Shown here piece after piece: positions 39,511 to 49,869 of a DNA stretch of 61,933 nucleotides. The stretch is from Prorocentrum cordatum. Taxonomy: Eukaryota > Sar > Dinophyceae > Prorocentrales > Prorocentraceae. How positions within the stretch are numbered: position 1 is the stretch's first letter; each line of letters starts with the position of its first letter. A program made the translations under genes and the position numbers. The notes beneath the pieces were generated by a model. That model saw nothing but the letters and a program-made list of their open reading frames with translations, did not search any database and was not told where the DNA came from. The stretch is from contig CAUYUJ010017821.1 of NCBI GenBank assembly GCA_963575745.1, forward strand, positions 80,001 to 141,933, in the 5' to 3' direction.

Positions 39511-40602
39511 GCCTGCTAGGAGTGATTTGCCCGCTTATTGTGCCCCGCAAGGCTGGCGCACACCTCGAGCCACCTCTTTCGCTGGGCTTCGCTGGCATCC
39601 TCAGGCACCCCACCTGCATGTAGCCGCTCTTGTTCTTCTGGCGACAGCTGAGGTCCCTGCTCGCGTCCTGCTTGTCCACCTCTGGTTGCGCCTGTGCCCC
39701 CGCTGCTGCCACCAGCAGGAGCATCACCTGCCTCTTCAGTGCCCATGCCGTCCTTGTCTTCCTTGGGCTCCTCCCTGACGTTGTCCAGCACCCTGGCGAG
39801 TGCTGCGAACACGTGCTCGTGCTCCTCTTTGCTGATGCCGCTTCCTTCGACGGCCCATTCGTACTGCTTCTGCATCGCCGTGAGGAAGCCTTTACCCTTG
39901 ATGAAGACGTCCTGCACCTTGAGCTCCGACTCCTTGGCCTTTGCGACCTCGAGCTGCTCCCTTTTCTTGGCGAGCTTCTCCTGCGCCTCCTGCGTTGCCT
40001 TCTGATGCCGCTTGACCTCGCCATAGATGGCCGCCTCCTCCTTCTCGAGCTTCTCCCTGGCAACCCGTGCCTTGGTGAGCTGGACCGAGTGCGGCTTCGT
40101 GCTCTGCTTGGCGTCCTTGGCCCGCATGTAGCGCTCATGCGCTTGCAGGTACTCAGTGGACTGGTCTCCCCACTCGGATCTGCACGATTGAGCCCACCTG
40201 TAGAGCTTGTCCAGGTCCACGGGCTTCTCGTCGTCTTCATCCTCGCGGGTGGCGTGCTGCTGCTTCTTGAAGTCCCGAAGCTGTGCCCGCATGGTGTCCA
40301 CCTGCTTCTGGAGCGCAACCTCTCGCTTCGACGGGCCCAACAACGCGTCCTTGTACGTCGGTCCTCTGACGTCCTTGCACGTCGATCTTTGCGTTGTGCC
40401 TGGGCCCCACACCCCCGACATTTCTTGCGCGTAACATAGTTGTCCGCCACGCCACAGCTGCAGGACCAGTAACCGTTGTTCGAGCGCGGCCAGCCCCATG
40501 CCGCCATCGTGCGCCCGACTGCCGAACGGTAAACCGATCTGCCTGCCGCGGATTAGCGGCATCCCTTTGACCACCAGGGCGAATGCCCCGCGTGTTGGTC
40601 AT
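39511..40602 (-). pseudogene. LINE ORF1: RanBP2-like zinc finger and coiled coil
   Basis: The ATG at 40600-40602 directly follows the spliced leader (MTNTRGIRPGGQRDAANP). The next readable part is in another frame: GYWSCSCGVADNYVTRKKC and CGAQA (about 40395-40475), with W-x-C-x-C-...-N-...-C-x2-C, a RanBP2-type finger. A third frame holds a long charged coiled coil (REKLEKEEAAIYGEVKRHQ, QEKLAKKREQLEVAKAKE; about 39900-40080), then an acidic and Gly-rich end. ORF1 of LINEs binds RNA and assembles RNPs. The frame changes within one domain set suggest indels. Confidence 0.65.
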
Positions 40603-40624
40603 CTTGAGCCAAAATGGCTACGGC
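40603..40624 (-). other. Dinoflagellate spliced-leader relic
   Basis: On the minus strand the 22 bases begin G-CCGTAGCC and end TTTTGGCTCAAG, an exact match to the conserved dinoflagellate trans-spliced leader (D-CCGTAGCC ... TTTTGGCTCAAG). It is followed at once by ATG. Such relics mark a cDNA made from a trans-spliced mRNA that was put back into the genome. This is not an SL RNA gene, because no donor-site sequence follows. Confidence 0.92.
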
Positions 40625-40692
40625 AGAAGCCCCCAAGAGGCCCCCGAGAGGCCCCCAAGAGGCCCCAAGAGGCTCCAAGAAGCCCCCAAGAG
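40625..40692. repeat. GGCCCCAAGA satellite, array 4
   Basis: Starts directly after the spliced-leader relic (agaagcccccaagaggcccc) and leads into the next minisatellite. It mirrors array 3 at 33895-34090. Confidence 0.8.
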
Positions 40693-41100
40693 GCCCCACG
40701 AGGAGCCCGAACGACTCACGCCAGGACGAGGGGCCCGAACGACTCACACCACGAAGAGCCCGAACGACTCACACCACAAGGAGGGGCCCGAACGACTCAC
40801 ACCAGGACGAGGCGCCCGAACGACTCACAAGACGAGGAGCCCGAACGACTCACACCACGACGCGGGCCCCGAACGACTCGCACCACGAGGGGCCGGAACG
40901 AGTCACACCAGGAGGAGGGGCCCGAGCGACTCGCACCAGGACGATGGGGCCCGAACAACTCACACCACGAGAAACCCGAACGACTCACACCAGGACGAAG
41001 AGCCCGAACGACTCACACCACGAAGAGCCCGAACGACTCACACCAGGAAGACGGGCCCGAACGACTCACACCAGGACGAGAAACTCCAAACGACTCAAAC
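40693..41100. repeat. GAACGACTCACACCA minisatellite, copy 2
   Basis: About 14 units of about 28-30 bp, the same type as 34091-34460. The open frames through it are low-complexity and are not genes. Confidence 0.85.
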
Positions 41101-41600
41101 CACGAGGAGCGCTTTCTCTCCCTCCACCTCCGCCCCGTCCTTCTCCCGCTCCCGCCACAAGGAGGATGTGCAAGGAGGCGGGGGGAAGGAGGAACAGGGG
41201 AGATATGCGGGGCCAAGCGGACACACGCCTTAAAAGCACGACTGTCGGCATGCTTCGCAAGAGTTGCTGCTGTGAGATGGGCTGGTGGGGATGCGCGAAG
41301 CGTAAAGAATATTTGCAACGTTGGGATAACAACCCACCTCCCCTCCATTTCTTGTTACCACTGAACCAAGAACACCTCTGGCTGTATAAGATCTGCGCTA
41401 ACATGATCCCGATCGAACACAGCAAGCGCATAACATTTCATGGGGCGAGCGCACTGGTCAAGATCAGGTGTCCAGATATACGGCCACCATCGGGCAGCAG
41501 TGGGGCGATCATCCCCCTAGTGTTTGTGTTTCAACCAATCGAGAAATCTGAGTTTCAAGGGTTCAAGATACTGTGAGAAAGGCCCATGTCGCGCCGGCGG
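41101..41600. other. No gene recognised
   Basis: Transition from GC-rich satellite to less GC-rich sequence. Short open frames only, with no motif on either strand. Confidence 0.4.
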
Positions 41601-41711
41601 ATGTGCCGAGGCGCCGCTGGGGCACCATGAAGGAACAGTTCCTGGCATCGAAACAATATGTTCCTCCAGCCGATGCCATCTTTTTTACAGGCTAGCTCAT
41701 CAAGAGCCCAC

Positions 41712-42173
41712 TTACGTTGATGCTGTTCCACCTTGGTCAGATTCTCTAAAAGCATCAGCAGAGCTTTTCTTCATTGCTCTTAGCCTATTCTTGATGACCT
41801 TGGACCGGCGCTCCCCCCTCGGGGGTTTCTCCAGACGCGGCTGGAGGCCCAGTGCCGCCCAGGCAGCAGACAACGCCTGTTCGGCCGGCTTCTGGAAATA
41901 ATTTGCTCCGACGTTCAATGTGTGTTTGACCGCGACGCGGCAATGTAAACAATGCCCAGAACCTGCCCATGCAGCACGGCAGTTGGCACGAATGCATCTG
42001 CCGCCGTGAGCCCACGGCTTCTGCATTACGCGGCCCTTGTCTTCATCAGAGAGACTGGATCGTCTGGAGTCAATTGCGCCCTCATCGGAGAAAATCCACG
42101 CCCTGATTGTACCAAGCGAGAAGGCAACTTCCCATGCAGACCACTCTTGGGAAAAGATCGGGGTCCACAGCAT
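41712..42173 (-). pseudogene. Unrecognised coding segment with Cys-pair motif
   Basis: 153 codons. It contains GGRCIRANCRAAW followed by GHCLHCRVAVKH, two C-x2/3-C pairs about 12 residues apart that could bind zinc. A basic C-terminal end follows (RGERRSKVIKNRLRAMKK). It is the most downstream of a series of minus-strand segments between 41.7 and 49 kb. No family recognised. Confidence 0.35.
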
Positions 42174-42182
42174 CTGCGCTTC

Positions 42183-42831
42183 TTAGTTTATGCCTACCCG
42201 ACGAATCGCTAACAGTTGTACGACCCGAGAAATATTATCGAAACGTGCTTCACCTGTCGCTATGAGAGTCCCATCGCGACAGATGCGATATCGAAGGCGA
42301 GACAGTATTCTTCCGTTTGAAACAATAACATATGACCAATCTTGATTGCGTGCAGCCTCGGTTCCCCATGAATGTTGGGTAAATTGTTCGAGGCCATCGC
42401 CCATTGGCGGGCAATCCACCGCCAACAGAAACAGCGCCCTCAGCCTGGCACGCCCTGATGGGTGGGGCGTCGCCGTCCTTCCGCTGGCTGAGCCAATTAG
42501 GAATACACTGGGCGTGCTCTGGGAGAAATTCATGCTTCGTTGGTATCAATATGAGAATACCGTAATCCGGCGCCTTGCACAATCCGTCGTGCTTACTTGG
42601 GCATATGATGATGCCATTTCCAAGAGTCGAATCCATTATAGCCTCCATGGACGCAATGTGCAACAAGTGTCCGTGACATCGCGCCATTCCAAGCTGAGAA
42701 GGAGCATGCGCGCGCTCAATGTGGTGAGTAAGACAAGAATGTCCCTGGCATGCGCAAAAGAGCAACGGCATGGGTCTGGCGGCCCTTTCAGCTGTCAACA
42801 TTAATAACTCGGTTCCCGTTTTCCCCGCCAA
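42183..42831 (-). pseudogene. Unrecognised coding segments
   Basis: Two overlapping frames (42183-42533 and 42250-42831) with protein-like composition, for example WSYVIVSNGRILSRLRYRI and GEARFDNISRVVQLLAIRR in the first. The sense frame seems to switch within the region. No family recognised. Confidence 0.3.
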
Positions 42832-44257
42832 CGACTGCGTCGCGTGAGGCGTCGGGGCTCAGGAAAGAATTCCATTGATGATAGATCTCCGTTTCTTCGA
42901 TGATCATAATATCACCCGATCGGATACCGAAAACATCGACCTCTCCTGATGGCAGCATTGTGAAAGCGTGCATAGCATAAGCAACAGTGGCACGCGATAT
43001 TTCGTGCCCTCATTTTCTGGATAAGATCACCCGCGTATACCCATCCGCCCGACGATCGGGCGCATTCAGCACAATGTCTCGCCAGCAAGCTCGCACCCAT
43101 GGATTCTGCTTGCGTGTGAGACCGGTGACTGCACTTCCGCCGGAAGTCTGAGCTTCTCAACATGGCAGCACCGCGATTCTTTTTTCAAGAATTTTGCCTC
43201 CGCTTCCTCGGCTGCGCCGGTAGCATCATTCGGCATTACTAGTGGAATGAGTGCGTTATAAACCTCCTGTGGAAGAGAGTCTGGTCGGCCATCCGAATCA
43301 AATTCTGCTTCCAGAAACTGGGGCGCAGACCCGAAATCTTCTGATTCTATTTCACCGAGAATCGCAAATATGGGGTCTTGTACCAATCGCGCCTTATCCC
43401 TGATTGCGTTATAAGAGCGCCCACGAAGAGCCGCAATGTGCGGGGGTACCTGACAAGCCCTGTGGGCTTCAGCAATCTGCTTTCGCACATCGTCGATCGT
43501 TTCCTCTCGAATGCCCCCTCGCAGCAGCGATGCGAAGTACAAAGGGTCTCCGTCAGCATTCACTGGCGCATAGCCAACATTCCAAACCCGACCTGGAAGG
43601 TCTTGCTCCTCAGGGCGGAGCTGTTTATGGTCAGGCGCCGGCGGGGCACTCGCGCGCCATAATGAATTCTTGACAGCAGGACTTGCGTCCGCATCTACAC
43701 TGTCTCCGTACATGACGAATTGCTGCTGCTCCCAAAAGAAAGAAATCCTTAAGTCTATGATCGTTTGGATCACTTTCCGTCTCCGAATCGTCTGCGTTCG
43801 GCCCGTCGTCCTCTTTGCCGGGAGGTCCTTCAACCGCGGGGGTCCGCGCTCCTCCTCCCTCGCCGACATTGGCCCAGGCTGTGCCAGTCAATGCCACGGG
43901 GTCGGGAATGATTTTTGAATATGAGATTTCCTCGGTAGGAATGAACTCCGGGTACCGAAGCCGAAAGAAATCGCGCAAACAAGAAGCCGAATTGTGTGAG
44001 CAATGGATACTCAGATGGTCCATTTCTCGCGCATGAGTCAAGTAGCGATGCGCCCAAGTTCGCGTGTCATCCTTCAGAAAAGTTGCCTCTTCGACAGTGA
44101 GTTCCCGAACGTAGCCATCACCTGTGCGCCCAGGGCGCATTCGCCAAAGGAGCGTAATTTCATTGCGAAGCGACAGGGTGCGTTCGGCTTGATTGCGGTC
44201 CAAAATGCATACACAAAATAATATGTAATGACTTAGTAACTTCTGGTATAGGATCAT
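42788..44257 (-). pseudogene. Unrecognised protein read in several frames
   Basis: The first part, 44257 to about 43745, has RTWAHRYLTHAREMDHLSIH and LRDFFRLRYPEFIPTEEIS. The frame then changes near an A-rich run at about 43735-43750 and continues as FWEQQQFVMYGDSVDADASP and QEVYNALIPLVMPNDATG to about 43190. A third frame supplies HAFTMLPSGEVDVFGIRSGD and IYHQWNSFLSPDASRD at 42788-42973. The smooth hand-over suggests one original protein of over 400 residues with indels or introns. Function unknown. Confidence 0.4.
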
Positions 44258-45075
44258 CGTCTGCAGTGTCCCCCTTCAGCAACGTCAATTCAATCTGACA
44301 TAACTCGTCTGCAATAGCAGATTCTGTCAGCCCTGCAAACCCTTCAGTCCATTCTGGAGGGGGCTCAGGGAAGTCGAATTGAAGAACCCCGAGCGCTTCC
44401 GAGACAAATGCCCTCATGAACCTTGGGTCTGCTTCAACCATACCAAACCCCATAGGCCGTGCCTCTGATTGCGGAACAACCTCCCGTTCATTGCGTTGAG
44501 AATCCAATCTCGATGGATCCCTCGGAGGAGGTCTGGGAGGTATAGGCAGACCCCTTGGGCTCTGATCGGCCGGTGCGTCTGCCTTCGCAGGAGATGGCTC
44601 CCAGCGGCGGCGCCCTAGGTGCCCTCGTTGGAGCCCGACTAGCCCCCCGTTCCTTAGCCGCTGCTTTAGGGGCAGGTGCAGGAGGAGGAATGGGTGGCTT
44701 CGCCACATTATTTGACAACGCTTCCCAACGATGTTTGCCCCCTGGCGGCGGTGCCGCAGGAGGCAATTCCTCTTCCTGTTGCTCATTGCTGGACTCATCA
44801 GCCGCCATGTCCCTCTGGCCCCCTGGAACCGGAGGCACGGGGGGTCTGGCGGGCTTCAGAGGCGGAGGTTCGGGTTCCTGAGGCCCCTCAAAGCTCGGGG
44901 TCTGCTTGGTCTCGCGAGGAACAGATCCGCCCGCCGGCTGTGCCATTGGCTTGGCCTTCGCCACCCTCTGTCTCTGAGCCAACTGACCCTGTCTCTCCTC
45001 TGCTCCGCCCAGGAATGGGTGCACAAAATTGAGGTTGCACCCATTGCTTTCCGAATATTCCCAAATATTTTCCAT
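44258..45075 (-). pseudogene. Unrecognised Pro/Ala-rich coding segment
   Basis: The frame 44488-45075 begins MENIWEYSESNGCNLNFVHP and runs into a Pro-rich linker (ELPPAAPPPGGK, PPIPPPAPAPKAAAKERG). Another frame (44160-44798) gives RFMRAFVSEALGVLQFDFP and LTESAIADELCQIELTLL nearer the 3' side. Probably part of the same broken protein as its neighbours. Confidence 0.35.
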
Positions 45076-45129
45076 CGATGGGTCATATTCGAGATATGGT
45101 GAGGTGTTTTCCTGCCACTCGATAGGCGC

Positions 45130-45994
45130 TCAATCAGGAACCCGCTCACACTGTTGGTTTCTGATTTTATTTATCGAAACAACCCTGTTTTGGCTCCTCA
45201 ATCGTTCGACATTGAAATCATTATCACCTGCTTCATCTTCACCCAAGAAATGTCGCAATATCGTCCAAGAACCATTCCGATGCGTCAACGGCGCAGCGGG
45301 CTTCCAATGATACATGCGTATCTCACTCATCACAACATGACCAGTACCTGTCGTGCATCGTCGCGTCGGACCGCCATTGCCAGAAACAGGCCTCGGAGAA
45401 CTCCGAAACACCATTTCTACAATAGTCCAGTACCCATCACAGGAGGTTTCTTCCGAAATTGAGCATTTTATGCGAGTCGCAGGATTGCCGTCCGGGCACG
45501 CAAAATAATATATTCCGACATTCGTCTTCTTCACATTTCCCCCGTATTCCGGGTCGGAAGGATCTGATACCCTTCGAGAGCCGAATGGAGCGCCCCGAAG
45601 GATGTTCCGTGGGATTGCCTTGTCCAATCCTCACCCGAAACTAGTTCTGCTAATTTCTCATCGTTGACTTTAAGAGGAAACGTCAACTGGACACGTTCCT
45701 GTTTTTCGTTGCGTACCACAAGCGCTGCTTTCTCCCGCAATGCGGTCGGCAAATGTCGTTGGTTCCCCGGGCACTGTGCGGTCGCGTCTCGTAACAAAAG
45801 AACTTGGCCCAATTAGGAATCACGTACTCTGGACACAAAGTTGGTCGCTTCGTGCTTTCCTGAAACGATGGTTCGGCCAGCCATGCATCTCCATTTGATG
45901 CGGCACACAATCGATTATAAGCGTCGCCGCGCACAAATGTCTCATTGTTCTTTAGCTTGGGAGTCAAAACACCATAACTCTCGCTTGGCCACAT
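45130..45994 (-). pseudogene. Unrecognised coding segments
   Basis: Three frames in succession: 45683-45994 (SYGVLTPKLKNNETFVRGDA, CPEYVIPNWAKFFCYETRP), 45531-45812 (KAALVVRNEKQERVQLTFPL) and 45130-45627 (NVGIYYFACPDGNPATRIKC, WTILRHFLGEDEAGDN). Sequence is complex and protein-like, with no stop inside each sense part. I recognise no domain. Confidence 0.4.
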
Positions 45995-46035
45995 ATAATC
46001 ATTACTGTAGAGGCGTTGAGCGAGCTCCTTAGTAT

Positions 46036-46788
46036 TCAGGGCTCCAAAGAAATGACCTGTGGACTCGGATTTCCATCTTTACCAATCAACGCAATTGTAG
46101 TCTGATGTAGCAACTTGACTGGCCACCTGCGGATACCATCGTTGCCGTCAATCGGTGGGTACTTGCTCTTACGCGGACCGAGACCTTTTGCCGCGCCCTC
46201 GGGGCATTTTACTCTTAATGCGCGCTCACAATGTTCGGCAGCGGAAATGGCAGTTGCCACTCTGGCAGGCTCCACCGAGCGCGCTCGGGTCTTCATTGAG
46301 ATCGTGGCTGTGCCAGGTCGAACCGAGTCGATTGCATCGTTCACAGTTCGGGGATGCTTCCCAGTAAGATTGGCAGTCGTTGCTGCCCCAGCAGGACTAA
46401 CCTCCAATTGATCAACCTGCCTCGGCGAGGGCTGCGCCCCGGCGCCTCGCCGAGCAATTCGCGCGGCAGAGTTAGCAGGCGAAGAAAAGAGCGGCTGAGA
46501 TTCATCCAATGCTTCTATCGTATTCTGCAGAAACTGATCAATGAGGATCTCGTCTCCAACGCGGCGCATGGTGCGCCCCTCGGGAGGCGTGCCGGGAATG
46601 TAAGGCAAGCTCCTCTCTAGGAAATAATGGTATTCATCCCATTTCAAAAATTTCCCAGCACTAATTTCTTGCGAAATAAACTCTTTCCACTCTGGCGAGA
46701 ACAAGGAATGCCTCGCTCCTTCTCCTGATCCATCAGAATTGAAAGCAACTGCGGTGCGCGGATCAGCAAATGGGAGCGTTTCCAACAT
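46036..46788 (-). pseudogene. Unrecognised protein segment, 250 codons
   Basis: The longest clean frame in this region. It has an aromatic N-terminal half (WKEFISQEISAGKFLKWDEY, YFLERSLPYIPGTPPEG), a helical patch (ILIDQFLQNTIEALDES), a Pro/Ala/Arg-rich middle and a basic C-terminal end (PRKSKYPPIDGNDGIRRW). No family recognised. It reads in order with the segments on both sides. Confidence 0.4.
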
Positions 46789-46982
46789 CGGAACTGGAGG
46801 GGCGCCCTCAACAGCGCACCAGTTGGTCCAATGACATGCTCCTCACAGGTAGCTTCAACCATCGCGTAGCCATCTTCTCGCAGATCATTGTCGCAAGCCC
46901 ACCCCTGGGCGGCTGAGCCGCCGGAGGGTTGGCATAAGAACCAGGCCGCAAAAACGAGCTGCCTTCATCGTGTGATCGGCCA

Positions 46983-47593
46983 TCAACTCACCTCCTTGGA
47001 CATCGACGGCTTCACCGTCTTTGTCCCATTTGCATGACTCATGTTTGTCAACAAAGCGGCATCCAGTGACGAAGTTTCCCGTGCAAGCCTGCGCCGTCCA
47101 ATATCATTATCTTGGGCCGAATACCTGCGATCTTGCACCGTTCGATGCGCTGATTCATGCGTGCCCGCAACAGGGTAGCAATATCCTCCCATAGTTGGTT
47201 CATTTTGAATGATCCACCTTGGAATTGCCAGTGTCTGTGATTTCCGCCGACATAGAAAATCTGAATAGCTCCCCACTTGGAACGTTTGACAGCTTCATCG
47301 ATCATCCTATCGGCTGTCTCGAGGAATTTCCCTAGCAATGCCGCCTATTGGTGGGGCTCAGCGTTCTTCTGTTTTGTTCCTGGGGGCCCTGTGATATTAT
47401 AATCGGCATCAGCAATATCATTCATGGTCAAAAATGTATACTGCATTGGCATAGGTTGCCCTGGCTTGGAGATAGCCATGTGGCCAGAAACCCGATTCTT
47501 CCACACGTTTCCCCTCCTCGTCAATTCCAGATGCGTTGGCCCACATGCTCCACTTGTAATATCTACCTCCGTTCCATAGACATGATCCCTCAT
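46983..47593 (-). pseudogene. Unrecognised coding segments
   Basis: 47345-47593 reads HVYGTEVDITSGACGPTHLE and QYTFLTMNDIADADYNITGP. 47048-47338 reads MLGKFLETADRMIDEAVKRS, QIFYVGGNHRHWQFQG and RPKIMILDGAGLHG. The second has a strand-loop feel (YVGGNHRHW, MILDGAGL) but too few motifs to name a family. Confidence 0.35.
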
Positions 47594-47872
47594 GAAGGAT
47601 TGCGGGCTTTCACAGGGGCCGAGCCTCTGTTCGTTACATGACTGAATTTACACGTAGAATCAGACATCAGATGCGTAACTGTACCCAAGCATGTAATTCC
47701 TCTGTGAGTTCTCTGTTCCGAAGGTCGAAGAAAGTCTCTTGGAGGCCGCCAATCCTGACCATGGCGGCCTAATCCTCTCCGCCGTAGGGAATCCAACCAT
47801 GCCCATGCACTTCCGCAATCACTGTGATGGCTTGACAACGCTACTGGCATTGAAGCCACGCAAGTGAGTTTT

Positions 47873-48896
47873 CTATAAAAAAAACTTTTTCAGGGATGGA
47901 TCTACTACGTCAGCATATGGCATTGCTATATCTCTGATGCAGCGAAACCATTCCTCAGACACTTCGCTGTTCGGCAGGGGTGCGGCTGTGCTGGCCCCCG
48001 TTCGCTGCCCGCGCTTCCGTGCGTTCCACATTCCGCGGGCAAAATAAGGCGAATCCAGTCCACCCCCCACTCCATCCGATCGAGGGGGACAAGGTGGTCG
48101 AGGATCAAGAGGCTGACCTCTTCCCCCACCCTCGATTGGATCGTCGGGGTTCCGCCCGTCATAAATAGCCTGCACCGGCCACGTAAAAGGCTTTGGCATA
48201 TCCTAGCATAGGTCCAAGTATCTCTCCACGCTCACAATAACGAACAGGCTTGCTCGTCGGATCCCCTGGAGGGCCCTTGAAAATCTGCACCTCAACGAAG
48301 TGCCAGGGTCAACATGCGATTGGAAATACTGTCATTCTTTGGTCTGCGCTAAAATCAGAGGCGGACCGTCAAAATTGCCTCTCAGGTTTCCATTCGAGTC
48401 TGGCTTGCACGTTGCCCAGAAGACCGTCCACGGGACAACATATAGTTCACAGTACAATCGCTGCACGACTGCTTCACTTGTAGACTGCAACTCTCCACTG
48501 AGTGCAACAACAATATCATCTGTCCGCGAATGCGCAAGGCCATTTCTCATCATACCATTCTGCTGCATCCATTGTCAGGGCCACTTTTGCGGCACCTTCT
48601 CACAGCGAAGAAATTAGGTGTCGTCCTCTTCTGGTTCCACATGGCGCACGTGCTGCCAGCTCACCATCTGAATGGTCCGCAATGACTAATTCGTCGTCCA
48701 TTCTCTTCGGATAGCGCCCCAATGTGTACATAACTGGCACTTTCAGTTTCCCTTGCGGCTGTGCCGTTCGGGCTGTACTGATCTCCAATGTATCAACTAT
48801 TTTCTTCACAACCTTGAATGGGCAATTCGTGAAGAAATCATATCGCAGGCAATTGTCATCGCGCATGGGAAAATCGTGATTACCATTTTCGTCCAC
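47873..48896 (-). pseudogene. Unrecognised coding segments
   Basis: 48600-48896 (DDNCLRYDFFTNCPFKVVKK, KVPVMYTLGRYPKRMDDELV), 48332-48568 (VVQRLYCELYVVPWTVFWAT) and 47873-48199 (PKPFTWPVQAIYDGRNPDDP, EEWFRCIRDIAMPYADVVDP). They read like successive pieces of one protein separated by frame changes. No family recognised. Confidence 0.35.
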
Positions 48897-49395
48897 GCTG
48901 TCTCGGCAGGCCTTGCAGCAATGACCTCAGCAATCCAAGCTCTCAGAACACTCCTCAGTCTGCGTTGCTTGTCGCTCCTCTGCCGGTCCATCCTGCGGCT
49001 GAGCTCCCTCTATAGGGCCAACCTTCGATCGTGTCCCGGTGACCCCCGCGAAGTGTCTGCACCCTATGGTCTTGCATAGATGCAGCCACTTACCCTTCGT
49101 GCACATCTCGCGCGCCCCAAACGGTTGCACCGCTGGGATTGCGCGGGTCCTTTTGGTCAGGCGGGAGAGCTGCCAGAAGGCCGATGGATGATGCCCGCGG
49201 CTGGCGAGGGGGGAGCGGCCCCGGCTAGGCGGCGGCGCCACTATTGTGGCGCGGGACCGAGGGCGGTCCTGCGCCTGCTTGCCAGAGGAAATGGCAGCGG
49301 CACAGATGTTGTGACAAGGCAAATAAGAATGGGAAAAAAAAGCATGTAGCGGCACGTGCAAGAACAACATGCACTTGTTTAGCGAACTTATATGT

Positions 49396-49596
49396 CTAAT
49401 CTTCGGCGAGCTTGCGATCGTTACCACGCGCCTCAACATGCGCGCGCGTGCCATCGCATCTGCGCTCCAAGCCATTAGTCACAGCGTTGGATGTTGAGGC
49501 GATAGTCCACGGCTTCTTCATGACATTCCCCCTGCTATCCTTTAATCCGTACGCACAACCATGCAACGCTATCTGGTGCAATTCTATGTATCTCAT
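49396..49596 (-). pseudogene. HGCAYGL block of a copia-type polyprotein
   Basis: 66 codons reading HGCAYGLKDSRGNVMKKPW, then LERRCDGTRAHVEARG. It is clearly related to the block at 5774-5990 in the first copia element, including the Cys/His spacing. It lies downstream of the RT of the neighbouring copia relic, whereas in the first element it precedes integrase, so it may belong to a second, separate fragment. Confidence 0.55.
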
Positions 49597-49869
49597 GAAT
49601 GCTTTGACCTGAGGGCCCCTCTAATTCATGAATTGGCTGGGCCACCCAATGCGCGCTATACCCCCCGCATCAACGACAGCACGCGCGATCTCCTTAAAAT
49701 TCCAGAAAAGATGCCGAAATCCGTTCGAATCCCTCGAAGCCGTCTGAGATCCATGGTCTCCCCTGCGGAAGTAGTGAGCCTCATTAACACACTGCCAGGG
49801 AGAGCCTCCAGCGCACGGAATTGAGGCCCAAAGTGAAATGCGTTTTCCCTGGAACTCTTGTATATCTCT

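Larger units (their letters stand above)
34650..40624 (-). mobile_element. Near full-length LINE retrotransposon carrying a spliced-leader relic
   Basis: About 6 kb on the minus strand: spliced leader, start codon, zinc finger and coiled coil, apurinic-type endonuclease, reverse transcriptase, Cys/His knuckle, RNase H, 3' region. This is the order of APE-type non-LTR elements with RNase H. Both flanks are compound satellite, and GGCCCCAAGA units touch both ends. Three to four frame changes and one in-frame stop suggest a dead or error-containing copy. The spliced leader at the very 5' end means that the copied RNA was a trans-spliced transcript. Confidence 0.85.

Noticed and set aside
49722-49745. 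tRNA B-box-like word gttcgaatcc
   Set aside because: The flanking bases do not form a T-arm stem, and no A box or acceptor stem was found at the right distance.
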